Assembly: GCA_003415625.1 (NCBI GenBank)
Contig: PYIU01000011.1
Span: 819,001 to 883,000 of the forward strand
DNA: 64,000 nucleotides
Source: Aquanectria penicillioides
Taxonomy: Eukaryota > Ascomycota > Sordariomycetes > Hypocreales > Nectriaceae
Direction of reading: 5' to 3'
A program made the translations under genes and the position numbers. Within the stretch, counting starts at the first letter, position 1; every line of letters begins with the position of its first letter. The notes below the pieces were generated by a model. The model had not been told where the DNA came from and made no database searches. It was given only the letters and a program-made list of their open reading frames with translations. Shown one piece after another: positions 22,443 through 33,793 of this stretch.

Positions 22443-23482
22443 GGCGAACTTCTTAACGTGGAGAAAGAGTTGAGAAGTCTGGGGAAGAAGATAGGACCTT
22501 TCTTGCCGGCCCCGGCGATGGGGGCCGCCTTATAAGTCATGAAATCCATGGTGAAGCAGCCGGAGTAGCCACGGAGTCGGTCAATCGTGCCAGTGCCAAC
22601 ACAACCACCGCGTCCCCGTACTCAAGGCACCTCGCAAAACGGGGCCCATCTAAGAAAAGAGGATCTCGACCGCAGCATGACACGGCATTGGACGAGGCGA
22701 CTGACAAGTATTTCCACGGTTCTGCCGTTCCTTGGCTTTCCCCTGGTTTTGCCCTGGTTTTGCCTTGGCTTGGCCGCAAACTACCCGACTTTCTCCCTTT
22801 GGGTCGAACCGATTGGTGGGGAGGCCTCTCCGTCCTCCACGGACGCGGAATATCGGACCACTATCCGACCCTCGTGATCACTTCCCCACGTTCCCGGCAA
22901 GGATGGGGAAACTGGACGTCACCAAAGATGGAAGGTTTAGGAGCTTTAAGGCGAGGTTTCTCCAGGCTTCGGTCAAGGCTTGACGCAATTTAAGATGGGA
23001 CTCGTGAATCAAGGAGCGGGAAACGTTAGCCCGAGCTGGTGGTGGTCGCCATGGTGAAGAGAATATATAAGCAGGAAAGCCTCAAAGATGATGGATCCAA
23101 CGTCTAACAAAATGCCGGAGTTATCCCTTCTGGATTGACCATCACCTCGCTTCGACAGAGCATCAAGCTAGCCTTTCCTCTTCGGTTGACACGAAACCTA
23201 CAGAAGTAAATTCATGAGAAGCCCTTTTTTGACGATAGGGCCGGCATCGCATTGCGCTGTCACTGTACTACAACGTAAATACATGGTGACAGAAAGGTAT
23301 AGGGTAAGGCTTCATGCCCCGAGATATTCCCGCTTCCGGCCGTAAGCGGCTTCCGAGTGGAGCAAACATGACCGGCCTTTTCTGTTATGTCCGAAAGCCG
23401 CGGTCCTAAGCCTCTCTCGTCCGTCTCTTTTACCAAGCCCGCGCCTGATGTGATACGGCCGAGAGAGTAAAGCACCATCGCC
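22443..23482. promoter_or_regulatory. shared divergent promoter of GH3 gene and Zn2Cys6 gene
   Basis: About 1 kb separates the two start codons. It holds two copies of CCCTGGTTTTG in tandem (22741-22762) and two GTGGGG-type sites in opposite orientation (22816-22821 as GTGGGG, 22884-22889 as CCCCAC). The latter fit the SYGGRG consensus of the fungal carbon repressor CreA/Cre1. Paired sites are what functional Cre1 promoters usually show, but the motif is short and chance hits are common. Confidence 0.4.
22741..22762 (+). repeat. tandem CCCTGGTTTTG pair in promoter
   Basis: Two perfect adjacent copies of the 11-base word, followed by the degenerate CCTTGGCTTGG. Possibly a regulator binding site. 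Confidence 0.5.
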
Positions 23483-25734
23483 ATGGAACCCCGACGACGC
23501 AGAAGACCGGCCCTTTCGTGTATTGACTGCAGACGTCGCAAGATCAAGTGCGATAGAAGCGATCCTTGCGCGCATTGCGTCACAGCCAAGATCCAATGCA
23601 GGTACCGCGTCTACCGCGATGCCCCGGCCGCTCAAGAACAACACCAACAGCAACGGCGTTTAACGACAAGTCCGTCGGTTCACTTACTGTCTCCGTCGAC
23701 CCAGACCCAGCAGGATACAAACGCAAACGGGCCAATTGGAGAGCTCGGCAACCATCCATCATGTTCCCGGGTGTCAACAGAAGCCCCAAAACAGACCGAA
23801 ACACCCAATACCGCTGTTTATACTAACACGCACCAACCGGACTTTGCCAAGCACGCCCCGCCAGACCTCAACAACCTTGCGCAGCGCGTGCAGAAACTCG
23901 AACAGTCGTCAGTGCTTTCCGAATCTGGCCGACAGATACTGGCGCATCAGGCCGGGTTGCAGGATGCGGAAATCATCCTAAACAAGACGAGGGTGTTGAG
24001 ATGGAGCCACTGGATAGGCATGGCCGAAGAGGTAAAGTTTCCATCTGATGCCATGGACGGCCGGAATCCATTAACTGACGATACAAGTTCTCAATCGTCT
24101 TTGAAAAATACACCGTGTTCGAAGATAGTAGTGACAAGGAGAAGGCCTTCCCGCCTGGTGAACACGGGGCCATGGTTGCTGACATCTTCCACCTCTACCA
24201 GAAATGCAAGGCCCTTGCAAAGGCCATCAAGGTCGGGCGGCCTAGCCGGAATCTCGCCTATCTTGGTTTTCAGCTTGAGCCTCCAGCCCGCCATGTTGCG
24301 GATACAATGGCCGCGCTGTACTTCAAGTCGTTCGAGTCGACGCACCGCATCCTCCACGTCCCCACCTTTTGGGCCGAGTACCAAAAGTATTGGAGCCGTC
24401 CAGAAAGCGCACCTACTGGCCTGCGCCTTAAGATTTTGCTGGTGATTGGGATAGGATCATGTCTATCCGACGAACATGCAGAGATCGATTCCGGTTTCCG
24501 CAACACGGTTCACCAATGGGTTTACGCCGCTCAGACGTGGCTTTCCGGCCCGTTAGAGAAGGACCGTCTGGACATAACTGGTGTGCAAGTTCATTGTCTG
24601 ACAATCATCGCGCGACAAATCTTTTCCATTGGTGGCGACTTGGTGTGGGCATCAACTGGGTCGCTGATCCATCTCGCCATGCAGATTGGCTTGAATCGTG
24701 ATCCCAAACACTTCCCGTCAATGCCCTTACTGCTCGCCGAAGTTCGGAGGAGGCTTTGGGCTACGATTGTAGAAATCGCCGTGCAGTCGTCCTTGGATTC
24801 CGCCATGCCGCCTAGGATCTCCTTTGATGAGTTTGACACTGAAGCTCCTTCCAATATCAACGACGATGAGATCGATGAGTCCACAACGACGTTGAAGGTA
24901 TACCCAAGAGACGTCTACACCACAACCTCGATCCAACTCATTCTTCTCGATTCACTCCCAGCTCGCCTTCGAATTCTCAAACTTTCAACTGGCTTGCACT
25001 CTGAACTCTCTTACATGGATACCCTTGCCCTTAGCTCTGAGATCACCGACGCATGCCGGGCGCACAGCGACTTCATGACCAAGAACGCCGAGTCTGGCGT
25101 CATGCCGTTTCACCGAAATATGCTCGACTACTTGGTGCGAAGGTTCATGATCCCCTTGCACTGCCCATTTGCCCACAAGGCGCGGACAAACCCGTTGTTT
25201 CATTACTCTCTCAAGGTCAGCCTGGAAACCTCTCTTGCCATCACCTCCCCGGAGCCCGATGAAGCATTCAACCGCCTCATGATCCTCGGCGGAGGCATGT
25301 TTCGAGAAGGGTTTCGATATGCGTTTACCGTCGTCAGCCTCGAGCTCATCGCCAACACCGAGGCCCAGCGCCTCGACGGCACCTTGCACCGCAATACGCA
25401 GCATCGCGCTATTCTCAAGCAGGCTATAGCTAAGATGATTGATTTATCTGCCGAGCGGATCCGGCAAGGGGAGACCAACATCAAGGGACACTTGTTTCTG
25501 AGTATGATTGCTGCTCAGGTCGACGCAGTCGAGGCGGGCATATCGTGCGACATGAAGGTTGCAGAGACGGCGATGAGCAGCCTGCAGTTTTCGCATGACC
25601 TGCTCCAGGCGCGAGCCGACACTTTGACATTGCCGAGCACTGGCGATGTTGGATTTACTCCGAATCTTGACGGCGGACACGAAGCGTCGCTATTCGACTT
25701 GGACCTGTCATTTTTCTTCCCTGACACAGGCTGA
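23483..25734 (+). CDS. Zn2Cys6 transcription factor with fungal_trans domain
   Basis: Exons 23483-24031 and 24088-25734 (56 bp intron) give 731 residues. The N-terminus has a basic run and the cluster C-x2-C-x6-C-x5-C-x2-C-x6-C (SCIDCRRRKIKCDRSDPCAHC). A Gln-rich linker, a short coiled coil (LAQRVQKLEQ) and a middle homology region follow. The latter begins near residue 265 (MAALYFKSFESTHRILHVPTFW), with the LIHLAMQIGLNRDP and RRRLWATIVE segments of the fungal_trans (PF04082) family. Expected to be nuclear and to bind CGG-containing sites. Its start codon faces that of the GH3 beta-glucosidase, so control of that gene is a fair hypothesis. Many such pairs are unrelated, and I cannot assign a named regulator. 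Confidence 0.88.
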
Positions 25735-26066
25735 GTGCCTGGTAGACAACGCGTGTTCTACAATGACGGCAGGCGACTTTCTGGAGCTGCATCGTAATTT
25801 TATGTATTTCAACCACCGCAAAATTTTCTCGAATGTAACAACACGCATGTACAATAGTTAGGCACTGGGTGCAAACCACAGTAGCTTCCGCATCTCATGA
25901 TACTAACGGGCTTTATAAAGCGACACCACTTAGTCAGGCTGATAGAGCTTGCCTCTTCAAAATAATATTTTACTGTTCTTCCAAGGTGAAAATGCTGATC
26001 ATCTATAACTATCAGCAACATTTCAGCGGATATAATATTTCCACTGCATACATCGGATTGGCTAAG
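25735..26066. other. intergenic spacer
   Basis: About 330 bases between the regulator gene and the HET pseudogene; AT-rich, no gene seen. Confidence 0.5.
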
Positions 26067-27486
26067 ATGTGGCTGATCAATGTTGAGGCCTACGCCCTCG
26101 AGGAGTTCTCGGCGACGGGGACATTCCGCCGTACGCGATTCTCTCACATATGTGGTGGTGACCATCCAGTGCGGAGTTACACTTTTAGAAATGCGCCAAC
26201 ATTTCGATTCTGCGAAACTGAATCCATCCCTTGTTAAAATCTTAAACAGCTCCGTTATTGCCAAAAATCTTGAGTTGCCTTGCGTGTAGATCGAGACGTG
26301 TTGCATCGACAAAACGAGCAGCTCAGATCTTTCTGAGGTCATCGACTCAATGTATAAATACTATCGAGATTCAAAAGAGTGTCTTGTATACTTGAGCGAT
26401 GTTTTGTGCATCGAATTGGCGACATTTGGGCTGAGCAGCTTATCGCGGTCTCCCAGAGTCGTTGGTTCTCACGAGGATGGGCACGACAAGAGCTCATTGC
26501 ACCAAAAAAGTGTTGTTTTTACGATTAAAATTGGTAAAAAATTCCAGACGGCGAAGATTTATTGCAAGGTCTCGCTCAAGCTGGCAACTTGCCCGTTGAA
26601 ATTTTACAAGACCGAGATCAGGTGTCGACTATCAACATTGCCAAACGCATGACCATGGCTTCAAGACGCACTACCACACGCAGTGAAGACATGGCATATT
26701 GCCTTATGGGTCTATTTAATGCCAACATGCCTATTCTCTATGGCGAAGGCTGTAAGAGCGCTTTTCGACGCTTACAGTTGGAAATTATGGCAATCTCGTA
26801 TTGATCAGACCATCTTCGCTTGGCGCGCTGATCGTTCAGACAGTGGGCTTTTGGCTAGTTCTCCTTCTGATTTTGCCAATACGCCCCGTCTTTGTCAGTG
26901 GTTGCCCGATTACCTCGGCCTTTTTCTATGACCAATGTGGGACTCTCGATCAGTTGTCATCTTCTGGACGCGCCAAAGCCCGAGAATAGTAATCGTTTTA
27001 CAATGGATGAAGGACGTTATGCACTGCTATCTTGGAAGCTTCATTCTTTGTTGATAGCAAAAGACGCTCCGCATACCATCGAGTGAGCTGTTCGATATGG
27101 AAGACGAAGACCCCACCCAGCTCCGCGCTCAAGAGTGATAAGTTGGAGACTTTATTTGTCTTGGAGGATGGACAATTTGAAGTCATAAAAAGTTCCAGGA
27201 ATGCTCGACGTCTTGTACAAATCTTATCTTCCAACATGGATGGCAACGAATCGGAGAAGACCAAAAAAATGATCTAGAAATCGCCGGATCCTTTCGAGTT
27301 GACGAGCTGGCACGAAATTTAGCAATACAAAGGACCAGGCTGAAATTAGCTGCGGAAAGGGACTCTGTCACAACCTCATATGAAGTAGATACTATACTTG
27401 ACTATAATTTGAGGCAAGGCATGGTGGAACAAGGATTACAAATTATTTTTCCTTCTGAAATTGTCATAGTCGAGCAGGTGAGATAA
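26067..27486 (+). pseudogene. HET-domain (heterokaryon incompatibility) gene, inactivated
   Basis: The start MWLINVEAYALEEF is the classical first block of HET proteins. It is followed in pieces by QHFDSAKL, ETCCIDKTSSSDLSE, SMYKYYRDSKECLVYLSDV, ARQELIAPKK, MASRRTTTRSEDMAYCLMG and YGEGCKSAFRRLQLEI, all in conserved HET order. These blocks lie in at least three frames, with shifts near 26110-26180, 26400-26430 and 26801. In-frame stops occur at 26287 (TAG where the family has Trp), 26526 and 26535 (TAA where Gln is usual). All three are explained by C-to-T or G-to-A changes, as in RIP. The downstream part is homology-poor, so the 3' limit is approximate. Intact HET proteins trigger cell death on fusion of unlike hyphae; this copy should be dead. 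Confidence 0.8.
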
Positions 27487-28032
27487 GGAATTCCATCGCA
27501 TACATGATTGAAACGTTTGACGCATTTTAGAATCATGATGTCTATGCTTATAGCGCTTCGTTGCTGGACGGATGGATCTTCATAGTACTTCTCTTATGTA
27601 ACGATGGGATTGAATCTCAGTCCGTAAACCATGGCTATTGTAGTGGGGTCCATGTTGGATGATGTATTTGGCGTGTTACTGGAAATATTTCAGTGTTGTA
27701 TCGCGTGAAATCGGAAACGCAATAGGGCTGAGCAAGGCCGTGTTCAGATGAGTTCCTTCGGTCATTTGGCGGGCTCGTGCTATTTACGGCCGAGACGGAG
27801 TGTGGCTGCCCAAGACCCGGACATAAGCGGTGACCCCTCCACCAAACAGCGAGAGATCATCTACGAGGACTAACTATTTAAAATAATTGTTGTTGGCACA
27901 AGGATATTTTGGAATTGATTAGGGTAATATCAAAGCAATTGAGCTCGAAGAGTTTTCTTTCATTTACAATTGCAGTCGGTCTATAGCCCAAACCTCTGCA
28001 CCCTCTCTTCTCTGTCTTTTCCTCAAGCAACC
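27487..28032. other. intergenic spacer
   Basis: About 550 bases before the monooxygenase; no gene seen. It presumably carries that gene's promoter; CTATTTAAAA near 27867 is a possible TATA-like site but is 160 bases from the ATG. Confidence 0.45.
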
Positions 28033-29306
28033 ATGCCTCGAATGAAGGTCCTTATCAATGGTGCAGGGATTGCAGGTAACGCCCTGGCGTTTTGGCTTTC
28101 AAAGCTGGGCCATGAAGTCACAGTCGTCGAGCGCTGGTCAAATCTTCGCACAACCGGACTCCAACTGGATCTTCGAGGCCATGGTATCGAGGTCATGAAG
28201 CGCATGGGATTAGAACAAGGGTTTCGTGCCAAGATGGCCCCAGAACAAGGCATGCGCATAGTCGACAGCGCAGGCAGAAGATGGGCTTACTTCCCAGCAA
28301 ACAGAACTGGCAAAGGGCTGCAGAACTTCACTACGGATTTTGAGATTATGAGGGGGACCTGTGTCGCCTTTTATACGACGCAACCAAAGACCGTGCCAAT
28401 TTCGTTTTCGACGCGTCTGTAGAGCGATTTGAAGAAAAGGACGGCGCTGTCAAGGTCCAGTTTACGGGTGGAAAAACAGACCGATTTGATCTCTTGGTTG
28501 GCGCCGATGGCCAAGGATCGCGCACACGCAAAATGATGCTCGGAAACGACCCCACCAGCGGATTTCATCAACTCAAGAATTTCTACATTGGATACTATAC
28601 AATTCCCCGGCCGATAAAGGAGGGAGACGAGTATGTTGCTACAATGTTCACTGCCACTGGAGGACGAGGCGTCATGACCCGACGACACAACCCACACGAA
28701 ATGCAAGTTTACCTCTGGTGCAAGACTGAATCCGAGCGGCTTAAGAATGCTCGTCCGGGAGACTTCCAGGAAGAAAAAGAGGGCTTGGCAGAGGTTTTCC
28801 GCGGAGCAGGCTGGGAGACTGACGAGCTTCTGGAGTCGCTGAAGGATACCGACGACTTTTACTGCGAGCGAATGGGCCTCGTAAAGTTGGACACTTGGTC
28901 CAACGGCCGCGTCACGCTCGTTGGTGATGCTGCATACTGCCCCACTGCTACCACGGGGATGGGCACCAGTTCCGCCATCGTGGGTGCGTACGTCTTGGCC
29001 GGCGAGATCGGGAAGCATTGCGGGCCAGCCAAAGGTGAAGGCCATGCTGGCAGTGATGGTCTCGTGACTGCGCTCAAGGCTTACGAAGACAAGTTCCGAC
29101 CATTCATGGACCAAGTACAAAAAGGGATATCGGAGGACGGAGGTGCTTGGGCTACTATGCCGTCTACGCCATTTAGCATTGCCCTCATGAATGGAGTCAT
29201 GGCAGTGGCCTCATTCTTGAGGTTGAACACAATGGGCGAGTGGTTTCTGCGGGAAGGCGTTAAGGGATGGGATCTCCCAGAGTACGAGGAGATGCGACGG
29301 GAGTAG
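28033..29306 (+). CDS. FAD-dependent monooxygenase, broken by a one-base frameshift
   Basis: Two halves of one flavoprotein lie in different frames. The first, from Met 28033 (MPRMKVLINGAGIAGNALAF), has the N-terminal Rossmann G-x-G-x-x-G and VVERW. The second has LVGADGQGS (DG motif) and VTLVGDAAYCPT (GD motif), ending at 29306. The frame changes at a run of five G at 28352-28356; one more G would keep frame through DLCRLLYD and on to the DG motif, for a protein of about 424 residues. No intron can bridge the gap. Intact members hydroxylate aromatic or polyketide-like substrates using NAD(P)H and oxygen and often sit in secondary-metabolite clusters. Everything else in the gene looks well kept, so the shift may be recent, a strain polymorphism, or a sequencing error. 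Confidence 0.8.
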
Positions 29307-29959
29307 GCAAGTGAAGCATATGTATGGTTTTGATCCTGTATTTGTAAAGATAGATTTCCCATTCCAGTTATTTAAAGTGTAGATGGTTTTCATAGAAATG
29401 CAATCACAAGATTTACTCTGGTCTCTTAACCTACCATAATCGTTCATCATGATGAATCTCTCCAGTCTGGAATCAGCCGGAATTAAATCATACTGTGCAC
29501 GAGTAAGGAAATAGCTGAGTAGACTTGATCTCAGTCGGAATCATTATATAAGTCTCCCTGCGACGCCTGCGGACTTTGAATATCATGGATGGTGGCGTCA
29601 ACGGACTTAGTCATGATGTGCATGTCTACCTCTTGGCGTTGGCGAGATCGCTGCGTACCGAGGTTTAGCAATATTGATGAATAAGAGGCCTTGATAGAAT
29701 AACTACAATCGTCGCTCACTGGCCAAAAGTAACCGACGAGGATGCGAGGACACTTTGGCTTGAATAGCATCTCCACATGGCTCAATGGAAGGACGCGACT
29801 CATTTCTTACAAATCTCTCCATCTGAAGATGCTCAGTAAGCGATGAACTTGTGTGAACTGAATAGAAACGACGTATTTAAACAGTCTGTAGCAATCCAAG
29901 TAGATCACGAACACAGCCAAATCATCATGTTTGACCAACTTACCGAATCTTTCATAATC
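29307..29959. other. intergenic spacer
   Basis: About 650 bases. A 90-codon minus-strand frame (29803-29531) has no recognisable motif. Nothing else seen. Confidence 0.45.
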
Positions 29960-30647
29960 ATGACAACTACCATGAACGTATTTGTTACAAACGGCAAGGG
30001 GAGTGAGTGGTGCAGTCCAGTCCGTCCCACGGCTAACTGTTGGCCCGGGTGAAATTCTCGTCCTTCTAGAACCTTGCCAATCAAAGAGTGGGATTCCATT
30101 TCTGGTCTATGGAGGGGCTACCAGTGTAGGAAAGTACGCCATTCAACTGGGAAAGCTGAGTGGATTGCGCGTAATCACGGTTGCGTCTCAGAAAAACGAC
30201 GATTTGTTGAAGAGTCTGGGGGCGGCAATGACTGTTGATTACCACGACAAGGACTCGGTCGAGCAGGTTCAACAAGTTGCTGAGGGAAATTCGAAGCACA
30301 TCCTTGACTGCATTGGAGATGCAAAAACACTGGTCAAGTACGCCCAAGCATTCTCGCACCAGGAAGGTGACCATCTTGTCACTACGATACCATTGAGGCC
30401 TGAAGTCAAGACCGAAATCAAGGCTTAAAACTCGAATGTGAAAATCGAATCAACCATCGTTTATACCGCTTTCGAAAGGGCCTTCGTATACCCGGGCTTT
30501 GACAATTGTGGGTATGAGACTCCGGAGGACAAGAAGATTTGGGAGAAGCTTCTTCGTGAGCTGCCCTCGATGTTGGAGGAACAGGAGATCAAGCTCAATA
30601 AAGCAATGCTGCTTGGTGATTTGAGAAAAGTTCCAGAAGGTTTCTGA
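29960..30647 (+). pseudogene. medium-chain dehydrogenase / trans-enoyl-reductase-like gene, internally deleted
   Basis: The first 40 codons (MNVFVTNGKGS, then in another frame VPRLTVGPGEILVLLE) match the start of zinc-free MDR enoyl reductases of the LovC/TOXD type. The chain then jumps directly to the nucleotide-binding half (GIPFLVYGGATSVGKYAIQL, VITVASQKNDDLLKSLGA, ILDCIGD). Roughly 130-150 residues of the catalytic half are absent. A further in-frame TAA stands at 30426-30428, after which homology continues (IESTIVYTAFE) to 30647. A 5' frameshift, a large deletion and a stop make this a clear pseudogene. In such families the intact protein reduces the enoyl intermediate of a polyketide synthase in trans. 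Confidence 0.75.
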
Positions 30648-32170
30648 TATCCATATAGGGCACGGTGTCTTCCGAGAAGTTGGTGTTCAAAGTTGCCTAG
30701 ATGGGGTGGTATCGCAGTTGCTCGTGATGATTGTCTGGCTGGCGAAGTGATAGGCCTAGAATGTTAGTCAGATCTCTCATGAACAGAGTTTGCTGGATCT
30801 TTTCGTTATCATGGACGCGAGTGACGATTGAACGGTGTGAGAAACGAAAACAAAGGCAGCAATTGAGTACATCTTGCATTTGTTGTTATCTTTCTCAGGT
30901 GAGGAGGTCGGCCCTTTTCGCCACAAGAAAAGAGGACCCCGACAGGGCCTCATCCATTGTTGATAATATCATGGACAATTCAAATGACCCAGTTTATTTG
31001 ATTTTTACGTCATTGAATTCGACCTGCAACGCAACAACGCAACAACGCAACAAAGCGTTGGGAACTTCAGCTCGTTTTATGCTGCAAGGTTGGCACGGAT
31101 GAAACGGGAGCTCTTCCGTCACAAGTCACCGTCTTACTTGGGCTCGGGAGCGCATCCGTGGTATTCCCCCACACAAAGGGGCAAAGTCGGGAGGCTGTCC
31201 GTCATAACATCATTGGTCTGATCATACAATGTGGTCTGTTCAATCCATGGAAGACTTAGCACTGTTGGTATGGGTTGTTTAAGTTCGCAACTGCAGGAAC
31301 CGGATAACAACAGCAGGATTTGTGGGTAAGCATTCCATTGTAAAAGTCTCGCCATGGATTTGGTCAAATCATAGAACCCAATGAATACCAATACTCCAAG
31401 GAATTGCCCAATCGCTGAAGTGCCGGACGCATTGTACGGTGAAACGAGGATGAGAGTGGTGCCCAACCCGCGGTAACGTTTGCTGAATCTGGATACCAAA
31501 GCCGCATCGTTGCAATGGAAGCCTAGGATGGAGGTGGAGCACAATGGACAAAGCTCTACAACAATGAATTACCTCACGGAATTGATGGCATCGACAGTGG
31601 GTCAAGGCTTCATATACTTGTAAGTATACAGAGACGCCCGGGAAGGGTCCCGATGTGCATGTCAAAGACTTTCTGAGTGTTTCGAATATAGTCGTTCAGA
31701 AGATGTTGTTCCAACTGTTCTCATATATCGCATTCGATACTGGCTGCTGGCGTCGGAAGTGAAACCGCGCCTCAGAGGCTAGTAGTACTCGGGAAACGAC
31801 CCGGATAACCACTGATCCACCAAGCTGTAAGCACTAGACTGTGCATCCCAAATCACGGCATCCTCTTAAAGTGATAAACGTGAGACTCCACTGCCAGGTT
31901 TTGGAACATTCGATCTTTCTGGCTATGCACATTTGATACGGTGATAGAAAGTAGTTGGCAGGGGTGAACCTGGCATCCGGGCATCCCGTCCCGGAGCGGC
32001 GACGGAGCCTCTTGTTCCCCGGATATCCCAATTCTCATTACGTACAACAAGAAGCTACCCCATACCCCAGATTCTACACATAGACTGGAATGGCTTAAAA
32101 GGGAGGAATGTCCATGAGAATATTAGTCGTGTCTCAATATTCCGAACTTGTATGCCAGGCTTGAAAAGAA
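30648..32170. other. gene-poor spacer
   Basis: 1.5 kb with short frames in all phases and no family I can recognise. It contains a short 8-base tandem repeat at 31031-31054. It may include unrecognisable gene relics. Confidence 0.45.
31031..31054 (+). repeat. tandem GCAACAAC repeat
   Basis: Three adjacent 8-base units, the last with one change, preceded by a partial copy. Confidence 0.7.
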
Positions 32171-33793
32171 ATGTCGAAAATGTTAAAGAATGAAGACCCC
32201 GAGGGGCTAGCAAATATCCCTTCACGGGCCGGTGAGGTTCATGATGACCCATCAAATGCTCATGATGCCGTCTTTGGCGAGCTTACAGAAGGAGGCCCAA
32301 ACTACCGCAATGTACGCTCTTCATGGTAAATACATTGTTCGCCGCTAATGGACTTTTTACAGGTCGGATGGATGGGAACGGCCGCTCTCATGATGAAGAC
32401 GCAAATCGGATTGGGAGTTCTTTCCATTCCGTCTGCATTTGACACACTGGGACTGATTCCAGGAGTCATCTGCATGTGCGCCATCGCGATTATTACCACG
32501 TGGTCGGATTACATTGTGGGAGTCTTCAAGCTCCGACACCCAGAAGTCTACGGAATCGATGACGTTGGTGGTTTGATATTCGGCCGAATCGGAAAGGAGG
32601 TCTTTGGAGCCGCCTTTGTTCTTTGTAAGCGGAATCCATAGTCGTTGCGAAATGCTGATTCTAATACTCTCAAGACTGGATCTTCGTTGCCGGCTCCGGT
32701 ATGCTTGGTGTTTCGATCGGATTGAATGCAGTTTCAACTCATGGCACATGCACTGCTGTCTTTGTGGCTGTTGCTGCCATTCTCGGTTTCATGTTCGCCA
32801 GCATGCGTACGCTGAGTCGTATGAGCTGGATGGCATGGCTTGGATTGGTGTGCATTCTCAGTGCTAGTAAGACCCATCCAAACATTGTCTACATATGGCC
32901 TATATCTAATTTCTGCCAAAGTCCTGACCCTCACAATTGCCGTCGGTGTCCAAGACCGCCCCGCCGCTGCACCCCAAGATGGGCCATGGGAGTCCGACTT
33001 TAAACTTGTCAACAACCCTTCGTTTACGGAAGGCATTACGGCCATCTCGTCACTCGTATTTGCGTATACCGGAACCCCGGCTTTCTTTTCGATCGCTGCC
33101 GAAATGCGAGACCCTCGATACTATTCTCGATCGCTCCTCATTTGCCAGACCATGGTGACATCGACATACATTGCCATCGGATGCGTTGTTTACTACTTTT
33201 GTGGTTCCTATGTTGCTTCTCCAGCTCTGGGATCTGCCGGAAAGCTGATGAAGAAGGTGTGCTACGGCCTCGCTCTTCCAGGACTACTCGTGACCACGAT
33301 CCTTGTCATCCACGTAAGTATACCTGGTGTACACTGAAATCACCCTAATTTAGTACTAATGGAGTCTCAGGTGAATGGAAAGTATGTCTTCATTCGACTC
33401 CTCCGAGGATCCAAGCATCTCACCGCGAACACCTTTACACACTGGGCGACTTGGCTCGGCTGCACCTTATCGATCGCAGTACTATCCTATATTATCGCAA
33501 GCGGCATTCCTGTTTTTGGCGGTCTTGTGTCTCTCATTGGTGCTCTTCTCGGTACCCTTATGGCCTTCCAGCCGATGGGCTGCATGTGGCTGTATGACAA
33601 CTGGAGCGAAGGCAGACGTGAGCCTTCACTGAAGTGGGGTCTGATGGTTGGCTGGAGTGTTTTCGTCATTGCCATCGGAACATTCCTCATGATTGCTGGA
33701 ACATATGGCTCTACTGTCAGCATCATTGACTCGTACAAAGAGTCTGGGGGATCGGCCGCGTGGTCTTGCGCTGATAACTCAAATTCTGTATAA
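32171..33793 (+). CDS. amino-acid permease, AAAP family (neutral amino-acid transporter type)
   Basis: Five exons, 32171-32311, 32363-32624, 32675-32866, 32922-33313 and 33371-33793, join in frame to 469 residues. The cytosolic N-terminus is acidic and polar. The first membrane segment holds the family signature MMKTQIGLGVLSIPSAF, and about ten more hydrophobic segments follow (for example VICMCAIAIITTW, AVFVAVAAILGFMFA, ILTLTIAVGV, LSIAVLSYIIASGIPVFGGLVSLIGALL, SVFVIAIGTFLMIAG). The order and length agree with fungal mtr-type permeases that import neutral amino acids through the plasma membrane with protons. All introns are 50-58 bp GT-AG. The gene looks intact although its neighbours on the left are decayed. 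Confidence 0.88.

Noticed and set aside
22587..22993. Three overlapping plus-strand frames in the GH3/regulator promoter
   Set aside because: They overlap in different frames in a low-complexity promoter segment; not coding.
29531..29803. 90-codon minus-strand frame between the monooxygenase and the MDR relic
   Set aside because: No recognisable domain or conserved start context; length is within chance expectation.
30960..31060. Possible CRISPR-like or regulatory array at the GCAACAAC repeat
   Set aside because: Only three 8-base units with no spacers in a fungal genome; a simple microsatellite.
31134..31665. Overlapping minus-strand frames of 136 and 98 codons
   Set aside because: Two frames overlap with hydrophobic patches, but neither resembles a known family and neither has gene structure.
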